Shown: positions 25,640 through 37,177, numbered from the stretch's first letter. The stretch is DNA of 64,000 bases from Sycobia sp. Sy_11 (GCA_018907035.1 JACCIC010000002.1:3955001-4019000); one strand, 5' to 3'. Made by a program: numbers and translations. The notes: a model not told the origin generated them from the sequence alone.

Positions 25640-26700
25640 TCAAATTCTCGTAATTTTTGTGAGATTTTCATTTTCTGCTTTTATATGAAGAAATATGCGG
25701 CTGAATGCTCATCGAATGCTATCAAATACATATGGTGAGACCGCTATTAGTGAAAGAACGTGCCGAGATCAGTTTCAACGCTGCAAGAAGGGTGATTTTC
25801 ACGTCAAAGACCAGCATGGTGGTGGAAGAGAGAAAGTTTTCGAAGATGCAGCAGTTTTGGAAATATTACTTGATTAAGGCTCGTGTCAAACGCAACAAGA
25901 ATTGGCAGGATCATGAGGAGTGACGCAATAAGCCATTTCAAAACGTCTGAACAATGTAGTATTGATTCAGAAATAAGGAAATTAGTTGGCATACAAGTTG
26001 AGAGATGTTGAACGATGTTTGTTTGGTGGTGAACAGCTTCTTGCAAGGCAAAGACACATCTCATTGTGACTGAGGCTGAAAAATGAGATCATTACGATAG
26101 TCCCAAGCGTAGCAATGCCTGCGGATATCTCGGCGATGCTTCCACATCAATGTCCAAAGCAAATATTCACGGTGCCCAAGATCATGCTAAGTATTTAGTT
26201 GAACCAGCTCGACGTAGTATATTATGAGTTGTTAAAACCGAGTGAAGCAATCACAGGCGATCGTTCTCGAACACAATAAATGCGTTTGAGCCGAACATTA
26301 AAAAACAAACGGCTGCAATACAATCATCAACATGAAAAACTGATTTTACAGCATGACAATGCTCAACACCATGTTGCGAAAGTGGTCAAGACATACTTGG
26401 AATCACAGAAAATGGAAAGTTCTACCGCATACGGCGTATTCTCAAGACGTTGCTGCCTCAGACTACCACATGTTTCGATAAAAAGCAGACGGCTGAGCTG
26501 ACCAGCACTTCCCGTCTTATGAACAAGTACAAAATTGGATCTATTGGTGGATAACATTAAAATATGATCAGTTTTATCGACGTGGGATTCATATGCTGCC
26601 GGAAAGATGGGAGAAAGTAGTGACCAGTGATAAAGAATACTTTAAATTCTAAAGGGGTAACCAGTTTTTTACAATAAAACCTCGAGATTTATTGTTGTTT
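25640..26700 (+). mobile_element. Mariner element 2 (Mos1-like branch), heavily decayed
   Basis: Transposase remnants in three frames. The N-terminal helix-turn-helix region around 25695-25860 has RTCRDQFQRCKKGDF. A middle part around 26130-26260 reads IHG and YYELLKPSEAI. At 26335-26420 the second catalytic Asp is in LQHDNAQHHVAKVVKTYLES. A tail with RWEKVV and a stop near 26650 follows. Segments between these are deleted or frameshifted and no intact inverted repeat is evident. It belongs to a different mariner branch from elements 1, 3 and 4. Confidence 0.8.
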
Positions 26701-26872
26701 TGGGGTCTTTGTTCAAGTAACCTCCTATTTTGCGATCATTACTTTTGCTCAAATTGAAAAAAATATACTCTATCACTTCAAAGATAATATAACCTGTAAG
26801 AACAAAAACATAATGTGTCTTCATAAATTAGTTCAGTAGGATTTATCAGACAACCATCTTATAAGAGAAGAC

Positions 26873-26874
<2 letters not shown>

Positions 26875-26916
<42 letters not shown>
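26875..26916. repeat. (GA)n microsatellite
   Basis: About 42 bases of GA dinucleotides between mariner elements 2 and 3. The surrounding 26700-27137 stretch is AT-rich spacer with no feature I can name. Confidence 0.95.
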
Positions 26917-26923
<7 letters not shown>

Positions 26924-27137
26924 GTAGGGAGTTTGAGATTTTCCCACATAAGAAAAAATAAAATGTACAAGAGATATCCAAGTTTTGCTTAAATTTAATA
27001 AAAATTTTCATTAATTTTTATTAAAATTCAACTGCTCTCTGCAGTGCTAAAACCCTTCGGATAATGTTAAAAAAGCAGAAAAAATATTGACTTTGTGGAT
27101 TCGAAAGAAAAACTAAAATTGTGTTTAGACTAATGTA

Positions 27138-28358
27138 CGAGGGTAGGTCAGTAAGTATTTGGAAAGCGATAGAAAAACAAGTCTTTTGGTGTAATTTTTT
27201 TTTTATTGTTCATATTAATCTCCTTTTAGTTCAATACACTTTGACAAACGTACCTCCAATTTTTTTAAGCCTTCAGAAAAGTACGATTGTTGCAATTCCT
27301 CCAAATAACCATTTGTGTGAGCGATGACCTCCTCATTTGACGTAAACCGTTGTCCGCTGAGCCATTTTTTAAATTTGGAAATAAGAAGAAATCACTCGGG
27401 GCCAGATCTGGTGAGTACGGTAGATGTTCTATAAATTCAAACTTCAATTCCTGAATTTTAGTCATCGAAATTGTGCACGTATGCACTCGTGCATTATCCT
27501 GAAGAAAGAGGACATTTTTCAAATGAGGATGATTTTCTTTTATTTTCTAATGTAGGTAACTTAATACCACGCGCATCCCAAAACACAGTAGCCATAATCT
27601 TTCCAGCTGATTTCACCGATTTTGCCTTCTTTAAAGCTTGTTCGCCTTTAATAATCCATTGTTTAGACTGATCTTTCGTCTCGAGAGTGTAGTGGTGTAT
27701 TCATGTTTCATCTACAGTAATTAATCTACGCAGAAACACATCTAGGTTGCGACGCATGCGCTCCAAAAGAGCCTTAGAAGAGACCACGCGGTTGCGTTTG
27801 TTCTCAGCTGAGAGCAAACGCGGCACCCATCTCGCAGATATTTTTTTCATAGTCAATGTATCGTGTAAAATTGAAACCACGGTACCTTCTGAAACTCCTG
27901 TGGCCTATTTCGCGCAATTTTATTCTTCGGTCACTTAACACCATATTGTGGATTTTATCGATCATTTCCGGGGTACTCACATCTACGAGACGTCCTGAAC
28001 GAGATTCATCTTCTGTTGATGTACGGCTACGTTTAAATTCATTTATCTAATTATAAATTGTTACAAAAACAGGGGCAGATGTGCCATGAACTGAATCCAT
28101 CTCCGATTTTATTTCTTATACTGTTAAGCCTTTTAAATAGAAATGTTTAATCAACGCTCTAAACTCACGTTTTTCCATTTTCTTAACTAAACAAAAGTTA
28201 TTTACTTCAATTGACGATAAAAACGAAACCACTGGTTAAATATGGCTGCAACTTTGCCAGATACCTTGTGAGGAATGATGCTTACTAGAAACAGACCATT
28301 TTCAATGCAACGAGCACCATTTCTTACATTTTCTAAGGACTTATTGACCTCTCCTTGA
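27138..28358 (-). mobile_element. Mariner element 3, inactivated
   Basis: A 1.2 kb element read on the - strand. The left end CGAGGGTAGGTCAGTAAG and the right end (near 28335-28358) are imperfect inverted repeats, and a TA precedes the left end. Transposase pieces in order: an N-terminal EFRALIKHFYLKGL near 28150-28180, an interior RWVPRLLSAENK, the VDET motif with its following Trp changed to TGA at about 27706, QDNARVHT as second catalytic Asp and YSPDLAPSDFFLFPNLK as third. Frameshifts and nonsense codons inactivate it. Confidence 0.88.
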
Positions 28359-28622
28359 TGATTAATATTTCAAATTTAAATTTCAAACTTCAAAATTTTG
28401 TCATGATGTAAATACATTAAGTAAATAATAGTTTTAAAGAGATGGCTGTGCTTGTTGACATATCAAAGAGGGGCCGCTATAGAGATTAATTTTAATGTTG
28501 TTACTTAGATATTTCATAAATAAAAAATGTTTATTAGTTTAATATACAACAAAATAACAATTTATGCTGGCTGCCACTCCCTAATAATTTATATTGAAAT
28601 TTGCGTGTTGATTATATGAAAT

Positions 28623-28665
<43 letters not shown>

Positions 28666-29430
28666 GTTATTATAGATTCTCTCATAAAACTCTCTCATAC
28701 AAGCTCTGCATCACATCATTTTACGTCATATTTCAATGCGCAATCGTCGCCTTGGGATATCTTTAATATCGTCGCAGCTTCTGACAAAAAGCAGAAAGTG
28801 GAACTACAGGCTGCTTCTTTAGTATATTCTCTCGTCTTATAGCGGCGGCATCTTGTTCTTCAGCTGCCACTGAAAACTCCATCGCAACCAACGAGTCGTT
28901 CGCGAATGACTTTTCTGCAGACTAGAGAAGACATCATGGGATCCGCCTTCTGTGGCCCGTGTAATAATGGAACTTCTTTCAGCTTTACCACTCGATGAAC
29001 TTCTTCGAGGACCTCCGTGACCCATTCGTCTTTATTCTTCCCGCAGACATCAAAGTGGAGACTGATCTGCAATCGATCGAAATCGATGGAGATTTCAGCT
29101 CTAGCCAATTTCTTCGTAAGGTTAAAAAATCTCTCAAAGATGGCAACCATTCTAAAACAAAAAGATGTTTTTGATATAGAATGCCGTCGTTGGCCTACTA
29201 CCCCATCGTCCAGCTCCGACCGTCACTCAATCATTAAACTTCCGAAATCTTCCGAACGACTCTCACTTTTTTACGAAGACGACCATGCTTACATTGTACT
29301 AAAAAAGTATCGACCCTATCGACATGGTCCCCTTTCTACATGCATCGTCTGCTCTCGATTTATAGACGTTTCTGTCCTTACATGCTGCTTGTCCGCTGAC
29401 GAGATGACACCGCTTGGCTAAGGCCTATCC
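28359..29430. other. Unassigned region next to the gypsy relic
   Basis: Contains an (AT)n tract (about 28624-28662) and a moderately GC-rich stretch 28680-29430 with open frames on both strands (96 codons on -, 29150-28860; 134 codons on +, 29017-29421). I recognise no domain in either. The gypsy fragments at 29.5-30.8 kb run on the - strand, so this could be the 3' end or LTR of the same element, but I see no terminal repeat to prove it. Confidence 0.35.
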
Positions 29431-29499
29431 TCTTCATTCGATGACGAAATGTCATCGATATTTATCGGATCATATACGGGGATATTGAACCCTCGGCAG

Positions 29500-30850
29500 A
29501 TGTGGTTTTTGACTAGTTGACGGTATATTTAAATCCTCTTAATCGCTCGCCTGAGGTATTTTCTCTCAGATTCGATGAAGTGACTAAAAATGTTGGTAGT
29601 GAACTAGCTCATCTATCAGGCCCTTGTTATAAACTAGCTAATAAGTATTTGGGTATTGAATTTACACTATTACATATGGATCTAAACATTTTGGAGCTAC
29701 GTTTGATAATTCCTTGCGCGGCAAACGATAGAACACGATTCCTTCTCCATGCGTTATGTCCTACTTAGTATAGGGAAGGGCAACGTTCAGCATTATAATA
29801 CGTCGCTTTTCCTTCATGTTGCTCTCGTGACCGCATCCTTGCTAACTCCTGTGGCTCCTCCAGTCATCGCAACTTACCTAAACAGGCTTACCGATTTTTT
29901 TTCCCAAAATTTCCAAACGTGATATTATCTTCCTCACGTCGGAGAGTTCCTAGGAAGTCAACTCTCGCACAAAGTTAAGCATCGATAGTGTACATCCAGA
30001 GGACGAATCTGGCATTATATTGAAAGAGAAGCTTAATTCTTACATCTTCTAATCTCAAGAATTATGATTCTCACCTACAAAAGCAATGATCTGGGGTTTT
30101 AAAGTATGATTAATCCATCTCAGTGCATTAGCCTGTGGACGAATTGTGTTTCAAGCACTGGCAGATGAAAGGCAGATGCTAGAGTAATCATTGATTTGAT
30201 TTTTTAGATGGCTATTGTGGTTACGTCCTCTAGAAACTTCCTATACCCTGAAGCCATGCCGAGAAAACGTCTTAGTTGCTTAAGGTTACGCAGTTCCGCG
30301 TATTGCATCACCGGTTCGATCCTGTCTGGATTAGGTCGGAAGCATTTCTGATGAAGGAGAATATGACCAAATACAGTATTTGCTCTGTATAAATCACAAG
30401 TTCAGCTTCTGAAATTTCCTTACGTACACGTTCCAAGTATTTTTCGAATGTTTCCGTAACGATAATGATATCATCCAGGTACAATGACCCGATTACACGG
30501 TCTATCAATTGTTAAAATGATGTAATAGCCATCGATAGACAACAGGCATTTTTCGAATTGGAATGATCCCATACCCGTCATAAAAGCTGCAATATATTCC
30601 GCCTGAACAGGTGTTTGATAATAGGCACTGTTTAAATCCAACTTTGAGATATATATAGCTGATTGTAGTTTCCGAAGACTTTGATCCCTATTCAGAAGTG
30701 GATAAGCGTCTTTTTTTGAAACTTCGTTAACTTTTCTAAAGTCACTACAAAACCGATACTTTTCATTACTTTATACAATCATCACTAGGTTAGATTCTTT
30801 GATGAATTCATTTTTTTTTTTGAAAGAAATAAGATCTAAATATTTTCAAA
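29500..30850 (-). mobile_element. Ty3/gypsy-like retrotransposon remnant
   Basis: Read on the - strand from high to low coordinates. At 30770-30690 is YRFCSDFRKVNEVSKKDAYP. At 30650-30620 is SKLDLNSAYYQTPV. The reverse-transcriptase catalytic box YLDDIIIVTETFEKYLERV (YLDD aspartates kept) is near 30483-30427. At 30305-30240 comes LRNLKQLRRFLGMAS, the end of the RT region. Around 29735-29660 a stretch with VAPKCLDPYVIV weakly recalls the integrase GPY/F tail. Many stops and shifts make it non-functional. No LTR pair was found. Confidence 0.8.
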
Positions 30851-31665
30851 AATGTACCAGCAATCTATTATCTTAAAATCTAGATTTAACGAAAAATATC
30901 GAAAGAATAAGAACAATTTTGAACTCGTCCAGAATTATTCACAAATCGTCTATTTCTTATCACATGCACGAGATTTACGTGGTAATTCAATGTTTGTTCC
31001 AATTCATTCACAAGTATTTTGAGATAGAAAAATTGTGCTCCATAAAAGCAATGCTGCATGAAAATGAACAAAATAGTTTTACGACACATGTTATTGAAAT
31101 AACTAGGAATTTTACTGCAAGATGAATTACAAAGTATACATAATCTATGGTCTACCGTATGCTTTTATTTTGACTTTTACAGAGATATTTTCTCAGAGAT
31201 TTTGCTTCTATAGATTGAAATGAAATACCCTGTACACATGCAAATTTTGATTAAAACTGATAGCTTCAAACTTAAAAGTTTGTTTAAATAAAAAAAACTT
31301 GAATAAAAATTAACTCAAAACAAAACTATAAAATTTTTATATTACATCATTCTATTTAGTCAAAAAATTTACAAAAACTTCACAATGGATTATGCGTGCG
31401 TAGGCTTTTGATAAATTATTGAAATAATTATTTTTTTATAGTAACTGTTATATAACATAGTGTCTTACGCCGCTAAAGGGAACACTTTATGAGCTATAAA
31501 TGTTATAGAAAGCCATACACTATATGAATTTTAATATTTTTGTGCTTGTTTAGGAATACAATGCAGCTAAAATATACATCGATTTTAGTACTCTTACTTT
31601 AACGATTTACATCATGATTTACGTAATAATAAAAGTTTTTAGAAAAGTAACACGAATAGCCTGAG
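30851..31665. other. AT-rich spacer
   Basis: No recognisable element or coding segment. Two mirrored short open frames at about 30.9-31.1 kb on opposite strands have no domain and ordinary AT-rich codon content, so I treat them as chance. Confidence 0.45.
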
Positions 31666-31858
31666 ATGAAAAAATCTGTTTTAGTATTTCTTATATTTAT
31701 TTCAAACGTATATTTAATTAAGTTATAGAAACAGAAAATAATTTAGTATTTTAACATAATATTCCTTTTATAGTGTTCCAGAGGATTCGACTGTGAATCA
31801 AAATGTTGTCGTTATTATAGTGAAATTGACTTACATCTTTGTGCAATTGGTAAGTTAT

Positions 31859-31898
<40 letters not shown>

Positions 31899-32289
31899 AA
31901 CCGGTGTAGTAACGCTCGGCTAGAGACCTGTGTATCAAAAATTTTACTTGATTAAAATATATTGAGTTATTCAACATTAATTAATTAAAATACATTAAAT
32001 TACTTAACATTCGCTTAACGCAACTACATCAAATCACTCAACAGAAATCAAGTATTAGTTTTGTCAAACTTTGTCAAAAAAATTGGTCGAAAATAATTAA
32101 ATAAATTTAAATGTCTACACGTGCATGGTGAATATAATAGCACTAAATATTCAGACTAGTCTATCATTAACTTCAGTTATTTTATTATGAGTAAGTCACT
32201 TATGTGCACTTGCTTTTCACTAAAGATAATATTAAACGAAAGAACTTATACATTTATTTATCTTATTTCCAGCTGCGCTTTGTCCTTGA
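31666..32289 (+). CDS. Candidate small secreted six-cysteine (cystine-knot-like) peptide
   Basis: Unrecognised gene inferred from splice sites. Exon 1 (31666-31707) encodes a short hydrophobic leader, MKKSVLVFLIFISN. Donor GTATAT leads to a 66-base intron ending TTTTATAG. Exon 2 (31774-31849) encodes five cysteines including an adjacent Cys-Cys pair, and ends at a strong donor GTAAGT. Exon 3 (32273-32289) follows a strong acceptor (TTATTTCCAG) and adds the sixth cysteine before TGA. The precursor is about 44 aa. Inter-cysteine spacings are 5, 3, 0, 10 and 5, the C-C-CC-C-C order of inhibitor-cystine-knot peptides. Such peptides serve as venom components, defence peptides or protease inhibitors, and nothing here tells which. 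Weak points are the very short leader, the non-consensus first donor and the five-codon last exon. Confidence 0.42.
31862..31895. repeat. (AT)n microsatellite
   Basis: AT tract just inside the second intron of the candidate peptide gene. Confidence 0.9.
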
Positions 32290-32515
32290 CTTCACGTACT
32301 ATTGCCGCTGCAGTATTGGCTGAATCTTGCAGTCCTCTTGCAACAAGTTGTATCTGAAATTTTCATCAAATTTTTTCTTACAATTACTTCTTTCATTTTT
32401 CACTGTATAAAATCAAAATGAGAAATGAATAAATACTAAATAATTTTAGTTTAAATGATAAATATATAAAAGCAAACTGCTTGCAGATCTATAAATAAAC
32501 ATTTTGAAGAACTAA
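32290..32515. other. Downstream flank of the peptide gene
   Basis: AT-rich, no element recognised before the inverted-repeat arm begins near 32516. Confidence 0.4.
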
Positions 32516-33120
32516 ACGTTTAGTTCCTGAGGATAAACCGTAACGGTTCGAAACGTCGGACACCAAAGGTGGATCTATATTTAAGGTAGTGGGGGCAGTC
32601 AGGTTATCCTTTACTAACATAGAATATTTTTTTTATTATTTTTATTTTATTTTATTATTAATTTTATTTTATTTTTAATTTTTAATTTTTAAAATAATTT
32701 ATTGTAGTAATAAGTTCTATGTCAGATTCTTCGGGGATGAATACAAAAAAAGGACAGCCTAAAAATATTTTAAATTAAAAGTAAGTGGAAAAATCGATGT
32801 AGAATGTAAATGTACAAGTAAATGACTATCAAAGGAATTTTATACAGTTTGAATCTTCAAAAGGTGGATTATAATGTGTTTGCTGTGTTGTTTATAAGAT
32901 TAATAAGAATTAACAACGTTAATAATATTAATAGGAATATTTAGAAGAACAAGCACTTAAAATATAAAATAAAATAATTTATTTTCGTATTTTAAATTAA
33001 ATAATAAACTATATGTTAGTGAAGGATAATCTGACTACCCCACCACCTTATTTTCTCCTTTGCTGTCCGACATTTCGAACCGCTACGGTTCATTCTCAGG
33101 AACTAAACTTATTTTAGACG
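32516..33120. repeat. Large inverted repeat with hammerhead-like motif in each arm
   Basis: Arms at about 32516-32622 and 33004-33112 are reverse complements at roughly 80% identity, separated by about 380 AT-rich bases. Each arm starts GTTTAGTTCCTGAG, continues with a small stem-loop, then CGAAA-TGTCGG or CGAAACGTCGG, and ends near TTATCCTTnACTAACAT. In arm 1, CTGAGGA (32527-32533), stem AACCG/CGGTT (32536-32548) and GAAAC (32550-32554) recall the CUGANGA...GAAA core of a hammerhead ribozyme, with an extra U before the stem. Arm 2 has a perfect six-base stem GAACCG/CGGTTC but CTGAGAA. Penelope-like retroelements are known to carry hammerheads in their terminal repeats; linkage here is inference. 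Confidence 0.6.
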
Positions 33121-34071
33121 AGAACTAAAACAGATATATGTGTATATGAAAAAGCAAGGCATATACTAAATCAGGTAAATTAATGGAGAATCAAATCTAT
33201 ATTTTTAGAGGAAAGGACGAAATAAACATAAAATTTACATTAGCCAGAGAGAAAGAAGAGAAAAACTATATAAAACGACTAATCGACGAATATAAATAGT
33301 TAAAATAAATAGTCCTAAAAAACAGAAAACGATCTGAGGTGTAATTTAATTTAAAATGATCAAATTAAAATAACATCATATGGAAAAGAGGAATAAATTA
33401 AATACATAAAGAAAAAATGTGTCGAAACAGTATTCTAATCTGTACAGAAAATTTTTTAATTATATTATACTATTATTATGTACATTGTTCCATATTGTAA
33501 AAAAATATCAAAATACAAAACTAATTTTTTTTTAATATATACTTATGACTATGGTTTCAGTCAAGTTTGTATCAAAACATAATGGTATTTAGTCGAAATT
33601 TCCAGTTTTGTTTACTCGAAAAGAACTGTTAAACGCGTTTTATAATTAGAAATTATTCGAAAGGTCGTTATGAATTGAAAATAAATAACAAAATTTTTGA
33701 ATCATAAGAACTAGTTACGAATATAAACACGAAAGCTGTTTTTTTTGTCACAACGTCAGTTATTATTGGCCGTATAAATTGTAAATAAGCTTTGCACTAT
33801 AAACAAAAAAATACTTGTACGTTTCCGACCTTTTTTAAGATACGGATATGATATGTGAATGTAACAAAATTTATAAGAAACTTAAAATCGATGCAATTTA
33901 GTCGAACATATGTCAATAAACAAATAATTATTTTTCAGAATCTACACGTGCGCACTATGCTAAATATGTTATTAAAATAGTTTCAGGCTTGGATTGTTTT
34001 TCAACATAGTTTATCCTTGATCCACATTTCATTTTTATATTTGAAAACCTATGTCAATGACTTCACACGAA

Positions 34072-34078
34072 TATAAAA
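34072..34078 (+). promoter_or_regulatory. TATA-like box, RNase T2 copy A
   Basis: TATAAAA 156 bases before the exon-1 ATG. The same motif sits at the same distance in copy C (41084-41090), and a TATAAAT at 35119-35125 lies 153 bases before the copy B start. Conservation of position across three copies supports a core promoter, although the transcription start is not known. Confidence 0.45.
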
Positions 34079-34227
34079 GATCTTTGAAAAGACCATATAA
34101 ATAGTAAGAAAACATTTTCATGAACCGCCGATTCAAAATTACGACACTTTAACTTAGTAATTCCAACTAATTACATTTGTTCAAGGACCATTAATTATCA
34201 TTGATAAACTGACCATTAGGTTTTCAG

Positions 34228-34283
34228 ATGTTGATATACGTTATAACATTAGCCATTCTAGCTTCATCCGATGCAGCCAGAAG
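34228..34283 (+). pseudogene. Orphan exon 1 (signal peptide) of an RNase T2-like gene, copy A
   Basis: Open exon encoding MLIYVITLAILASSDAAR and ending AG before donor GTAAAA, phase 2. It is identical in plan to exon 1 of the gene at 41240. Its own exons 2-3 are absent; the next downstream coding sequence is exon 1B at 35272. Because 1A and 1B end in the same phase, 1A could splice to exon 2 at 36250 and act as an alternative first exon of gene B. Otherwise it is a relic. Confidence 0.7.
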
Positions 34284-35271
34284 GTAAAAATCTTAAATAT
34301 TTTTTATAATATCAATGCCATGCATGAAATAAGTGTTTAATTATATATCATTCATTTAAGTAGTTGTGAATTACCGATCAATAATTTAATAGGAATGGGT
34401 AAAAATTCTATCAGGCTTTCAAGATAAAAATATCTAATTTGCTTTTAAATTAAATGTTTTTAATGTTCGTTTGTAGTCTCTGAGACCGACTTTATAATTG
34501 TCGATGAAAGAACGAAATAAATATAAAATTAAGATTAGCCAGAGATCAAGAAGAGATAAAAGATATCAAGTGACTTATCGGGAAACGTAAATAGTTCGAA
34601 TACTTAATTCTGATTCTCAATTATTGGTCGTATAAATTTTAACGAAACTTATAGCGCCATAAGCAAAAAAATACTTGTGCGTTTCAGATCGTTTCTAAAG
34701 TATGTATACTCTATGCGAATTAAAAAATTTGTAAGAATCTTGGCGTCGATGCAATTTAGTCCAACATATGTTCATCAATTAATAATTATTTCTCCTCGTT
34801 CCAACCTACGAATCGCGTTTGCCGCTTGATTCCGGTTCTCATAAGGAAAAATGTAGTCCTTACCTAGTACGAAAAGATTTCTTTACGAACATCGTAACAA
34901 CCCTCGGCTTCACCTTGGGCCGCAAACGTCACATTTTGTAAATAAAGCCTTTTCGTACTGGCAAGAAATCTACTATTTAAGAATATACTATTTATCATGC
35001 TCATTGTATTATGACAAATGTTTGAACCTTGAATTATTTTCAAATATCGTTTATCTTTCACCTATATATCATGCTTGCTTTTGAAGACGTATCTAAATGC
35101 CTACATACGAATGTAAAGTATAAATGAACATCATAATAAGCATAATACTAAAAAAATAATTTCGAACTCCGTCTGTTCAAACTTAGAACAATTTAGCTTC
35201 GTAATTTCAACTAATTACTTTTATTCAGTGACGACTAATTGCCAGCAATAAACTGACCATTTGGCTTGAAA

Positions 35272-36178
35272 ATGTTGATATGCATCATATCATTATCTAT
35301 TCTAGCTTTATCTAATGCAGCTAAAAGGTAAACGATTAATTGGATATATATAATATTCACCACATATATCAAATAATTTTTAAATTACATATTGTTTGCT
35401 TAATTATTTTTGAACCACCAATCTATAATTTAATCCAATTGGGCAAAAATTCTATCATAATTCCAAAATTAAAATATATAATCTACTTTGAAATTAGAAG
35501 ATTGTATAATTCAGCTGTACTTTCCTCTAACAAATATTATTTTACATCAGTGTAAACTCAATAATCTTCCTCGCTTCGCTCGAGAATAAACTTTCTCACA
35601 AGACAGATAACAACTTTTACACACTTGTTGAAATGCACTATTTATTAATGCAACAGTTCAGAAGTTACTATCTCTAATATCATTTTCTTCTGTAATAGAG
35701 ATTACAAAATTAAAAGAGGCAGAGATGAGAAGGGCTCTATTTTAGGCGGGTATCAGTCACGAGTGAACACGTGTTAACTAACCATACTAACAAAGGTGAT
35801 TTAACTAATCTAGATTCAGCAACCATAACTATTTCACTATTTTCAGAAAATTTTTAGAATCTATTGTCAGGAATCTCTCTTTAACCACATTTATAAAAAA
35901 TAGTTTTTAAGAAAAAAAATAACAGTTCCTTATACTTACTAAAGAGGACTTACTATTACGTAATGTGACCCAAGGAACCATCCAATTATAGAGTATCTCT
36001 TCATCCTGATAATTTTATTAAAAATATAACATATGATTTCTTAAGAACAATACCCAAATTATTTGGAAATGTATCTATATATTAGAAAAAAAGAAATCAA
36101 AATCATATTTGTAAATACCTCGATGCAGTTGGGGATAGTACAATATTTATTTTAACACATCAGTTACATATGCATAGA

Positions 36179-36232
<54 letters not shown>

Positions 36233-37177
36233 TGAAAATCATTTTTCAGGACAACGGAGAATTATGCTAAATTTATGTTGGTTCAGACGCTCTCTACTAC
36301 TCCCGTTTTTCATGATCAAGTTCAGCGGCCCGATGCAGGCGTTCAGCGAACGCATAACTACATAAGAAATCATGCGACGACACTTGAAGAGCAGAACTGG
36401 ATTGTAGAGGGACTGTGGCCATTTGATGCAGACAATACACTTATTAGACAGTGTGTAGATCAAGAGGGACATGAGCTGAGATTAAATCTTGATGATCTTA
36501 GTCCGGACTTGAAAGAACGGCTGAAAATGAAATGGCCTACTTTAGCCATAGATGACACAGACGAGAATTCGTGGATGTTCCAATACATAGAATTTGGAAG
36601 CTGTGTGTCGAAAAATGCGTCGTTTTACTTTGAGGAAGGTTTGCGACTGTTGAACGATTACAACGTCGGAACTATACTTCACGAAGCTGGAATCCAACCG
36701 GGTACAAAGCATCAACTTTCTTATATCTTCGATACAATTAAAACTGCTTTAGAGAGGCACGTGTACGTGGAATGTCTACATCCTCGGGTAAGATCAAATA
36801 AGAATATCATCTAACCAAGCGTATTTCTAAATACGAATTTTAAAGCCTTAATGATTCGGTCACTAGAGAGAAGGACTTATAACTTGTTGATTTAAATTCA
36901 AGTCCCCCTCTCTTTCTGTCGATTGATAAAAAATATACCACTTAAAATTAAAGCGACGTTAAATAATATTTAAAAACATGAGCATTTTAATCTATATTTT
37001 GAATCTTTCTTTTAGTTTTATAGGACGCATCAACAATTTCTTTACCGCATTGAGATGTGTTTCGATTCAGAAAGCAATTTAATCAACTGCCATAATGAAC
37101 GGCAAGAACATCCACTTTGCAGATGTGATCCGAATAAACTAATTACGTATCCTGCATTGCCGGAAGGCTACTTTTAA
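35272..37177 (+). CDS. RNase T2-like secreted pseudoenzyme, gene B (251 aa)
   Basis: Exons 35272-35327 (signal peptide MLICIISLSILALSNAA), 36250-36787 and 37016-37177; phases 2 and 0; GT-AG; stop TAA at 37175, AATAAA at 37235. RNase T2 family by the first conserved block (WIVEGLWPF, normally IHGLWP), the second block position (SWMFQYIEFGSC, normally WxHEWxKHGTC) and the helix block FYFEEGLRLLNDYNV...AGIQPG. T2 enzymes need one His in block 1 and His/Glu/Lys/His in block 2. Here block 1 His is Glu, and block 2 has Phe, Gln, Glu and Phe instead. It should therefore lack RNase activity while keeping cysteines (QC, GSC, EC, MC, NC, CRC) and an N-glycosylation site (NAS). Intron 2 has a tRNA-like sequence. 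A role as secreted binding or venom-type protein is speculative. Confidence 0.88.
35328..36249. other. Intron 1 of RNase T2-like gene B
   Basis: Donor GTAAAC, acceptor TTTTTCAG. It shares diverged blocks with intron 1 of gene C (compare 35450-35660 with 42690-42860, including CACACTTGTTGAAATG). An (AT)n tract at 36181-36229 lies just 20 bases before the acceptor. Confidence 0.8.
36845..36917 (+). other. tRNA-like sequence in intron 2 of gene B
   Basis: A run resembling a degenerate tRNA: an A-box-like TGATTCGGTCACTAGAG, then CTTATAA in the anticodon-loop position, then a good B-box TTCAAGTCC at 36897-36905, with roughly tRNA spacing. Stems pair poorly, so it is unlikely to be a working tRNA. 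The homologous place in gene C has a related sequence. Confidence 0.4.

Larger units (their letters stand above)
33125..34500 (+). repeat. RNase T2 array, duplication unit A (promoter, exon 1, part of intron 1)
   Basis: This segment is closely similar, over long stretches nearly identical, to unit C at 40305-41400 continuing at 42632. Unit B (about 34500-35480) is a more diverged version of the same upstream-plus-exon-1 sequence. Unit A runs from far upstream of exon 1 into intron 1. Near 34495-34505 its intron sequence passes directly into unit B upstream sequence, as expected if unequal crossing-over or deletion removed exons 2 and 3 of copy A. Confidence 0.75.

Noticed and set aside
28860..29421. 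Two unrelated-looking overlapping frames (96 codons on -, 134 on +) as real genes
   Set aside because: No domain, opposite strands overlap, adjacent to retroelement debris; kept as unassigned region.
36845..36917. Functional tRNA gene
   Set aside because: Boxes are recognisable but the stems do not pair; recorded only as tRNA-like.
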